A stretch of 14,462 bases of DNA from an uncultured Lachnospiraceae bacterium (GTDB lineage Bacteria; Bacillota; Clostridia; Lachnospirales; Lachnospiraceae): contig CAJKWK010000064.1 in the NCBI GenBank assembly GCA_905203555.1, positions 1-14,462 of the forward strand, given 5' to 3'. This document shows, one piece after another, positions 14,407 to 14,462 of this stretch. The translations under genes were made by a program, and so were the position numbers. Within the stretch, counting starts at the first letter, position 1; each line of letters starts with the position of its first letter. Below the pieces are notes generated by a model. It did not search any database and was not told where the DNA came from. It saw only the letters and a program-made list of their open reading frames with translations.

Positions 14407-14462
14407 AAGGTAGTGTCAAGTGAGTTATGAAAAACTGAGTTAAAGGAAAAAGGCTCAGACGA

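Noticed and set aside
1..14462. CRISPR array, tRNA or rRNA genes
   Set aside because: No regularly spaced repeats, tRNA-like cloverleaf with CCA region, or rRNA sequence were recognised on either strand.

Overview
The window reads as a stretch of low-to-moderate GC chromosome from a gut-type Firmicute, most likely Lachnospiraceae (Blautia, Mediterraneibacter or a relative). This rests on the strong AAGGAGG ribosome binding sites, the flavour of the proteins (GPH symporter, AraC regulator with a long soluble sensor, clostridial GH2 with a helical tail, Rpn/PD-(D/E)XK 'transposase') and the codon use. The species cannot be fixed from sequence reading alone.

Bases 1-285 are non-coding and lead into a tight plus-strand operon (286-11377). 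It has seven genes with gaps of 3 to 19 bases: a GH1 beta-glycosidase, a small protein resembling HPr/Crh but without the phosphocarrier histidine, an AraC-family regulator, a GPH-family sugar:cation symporter, a GH43 enzyme with a CBM32/discoidin module, a GH2 beta-glycosidase, and a 905-residue GH106-like (alpha-L-rhamnosidase-like) protein. None of the four hydrolases has a visible signal peptide. The likely logic is that the symporter brings in a small mixed-linkage oligosaccharide or plant glycoside, and the four intracellular enzymes take off different sugars one after another. The AraC protein senses the substrate, and the HPr-like protein may add a link to carbon control. The exact substrate is not readable from the sequence.

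Bases 11378-11639 are intergenic. They hold a strong hairpin, an imperfect tandem repeat, and a possible 3' tail of a lost reverse-strand gene. Next is an Rpn/PD-(D/E)XK nuclease-family gene (11640-12764), ending at a good bidirectional terminator (12765-12809) shared with the converging reverse-strand gene.

That reverse-strand gene (12816-14261) is the remains of a surface-anchored metallophosphatase/5'-nucleotidase. Signal peptide, GD and GNHE motifs, nucleotidase C-terminal domain and membrane anchor are all recognisable. However, two out-of-frame junctions coincide with loss of the first metal-binding motif and of the second half of the catalytic domain. At the right edge a near-consensus plus-strand promoter, overlapped by a 19-base palindrome, drives a gene beyond the window.
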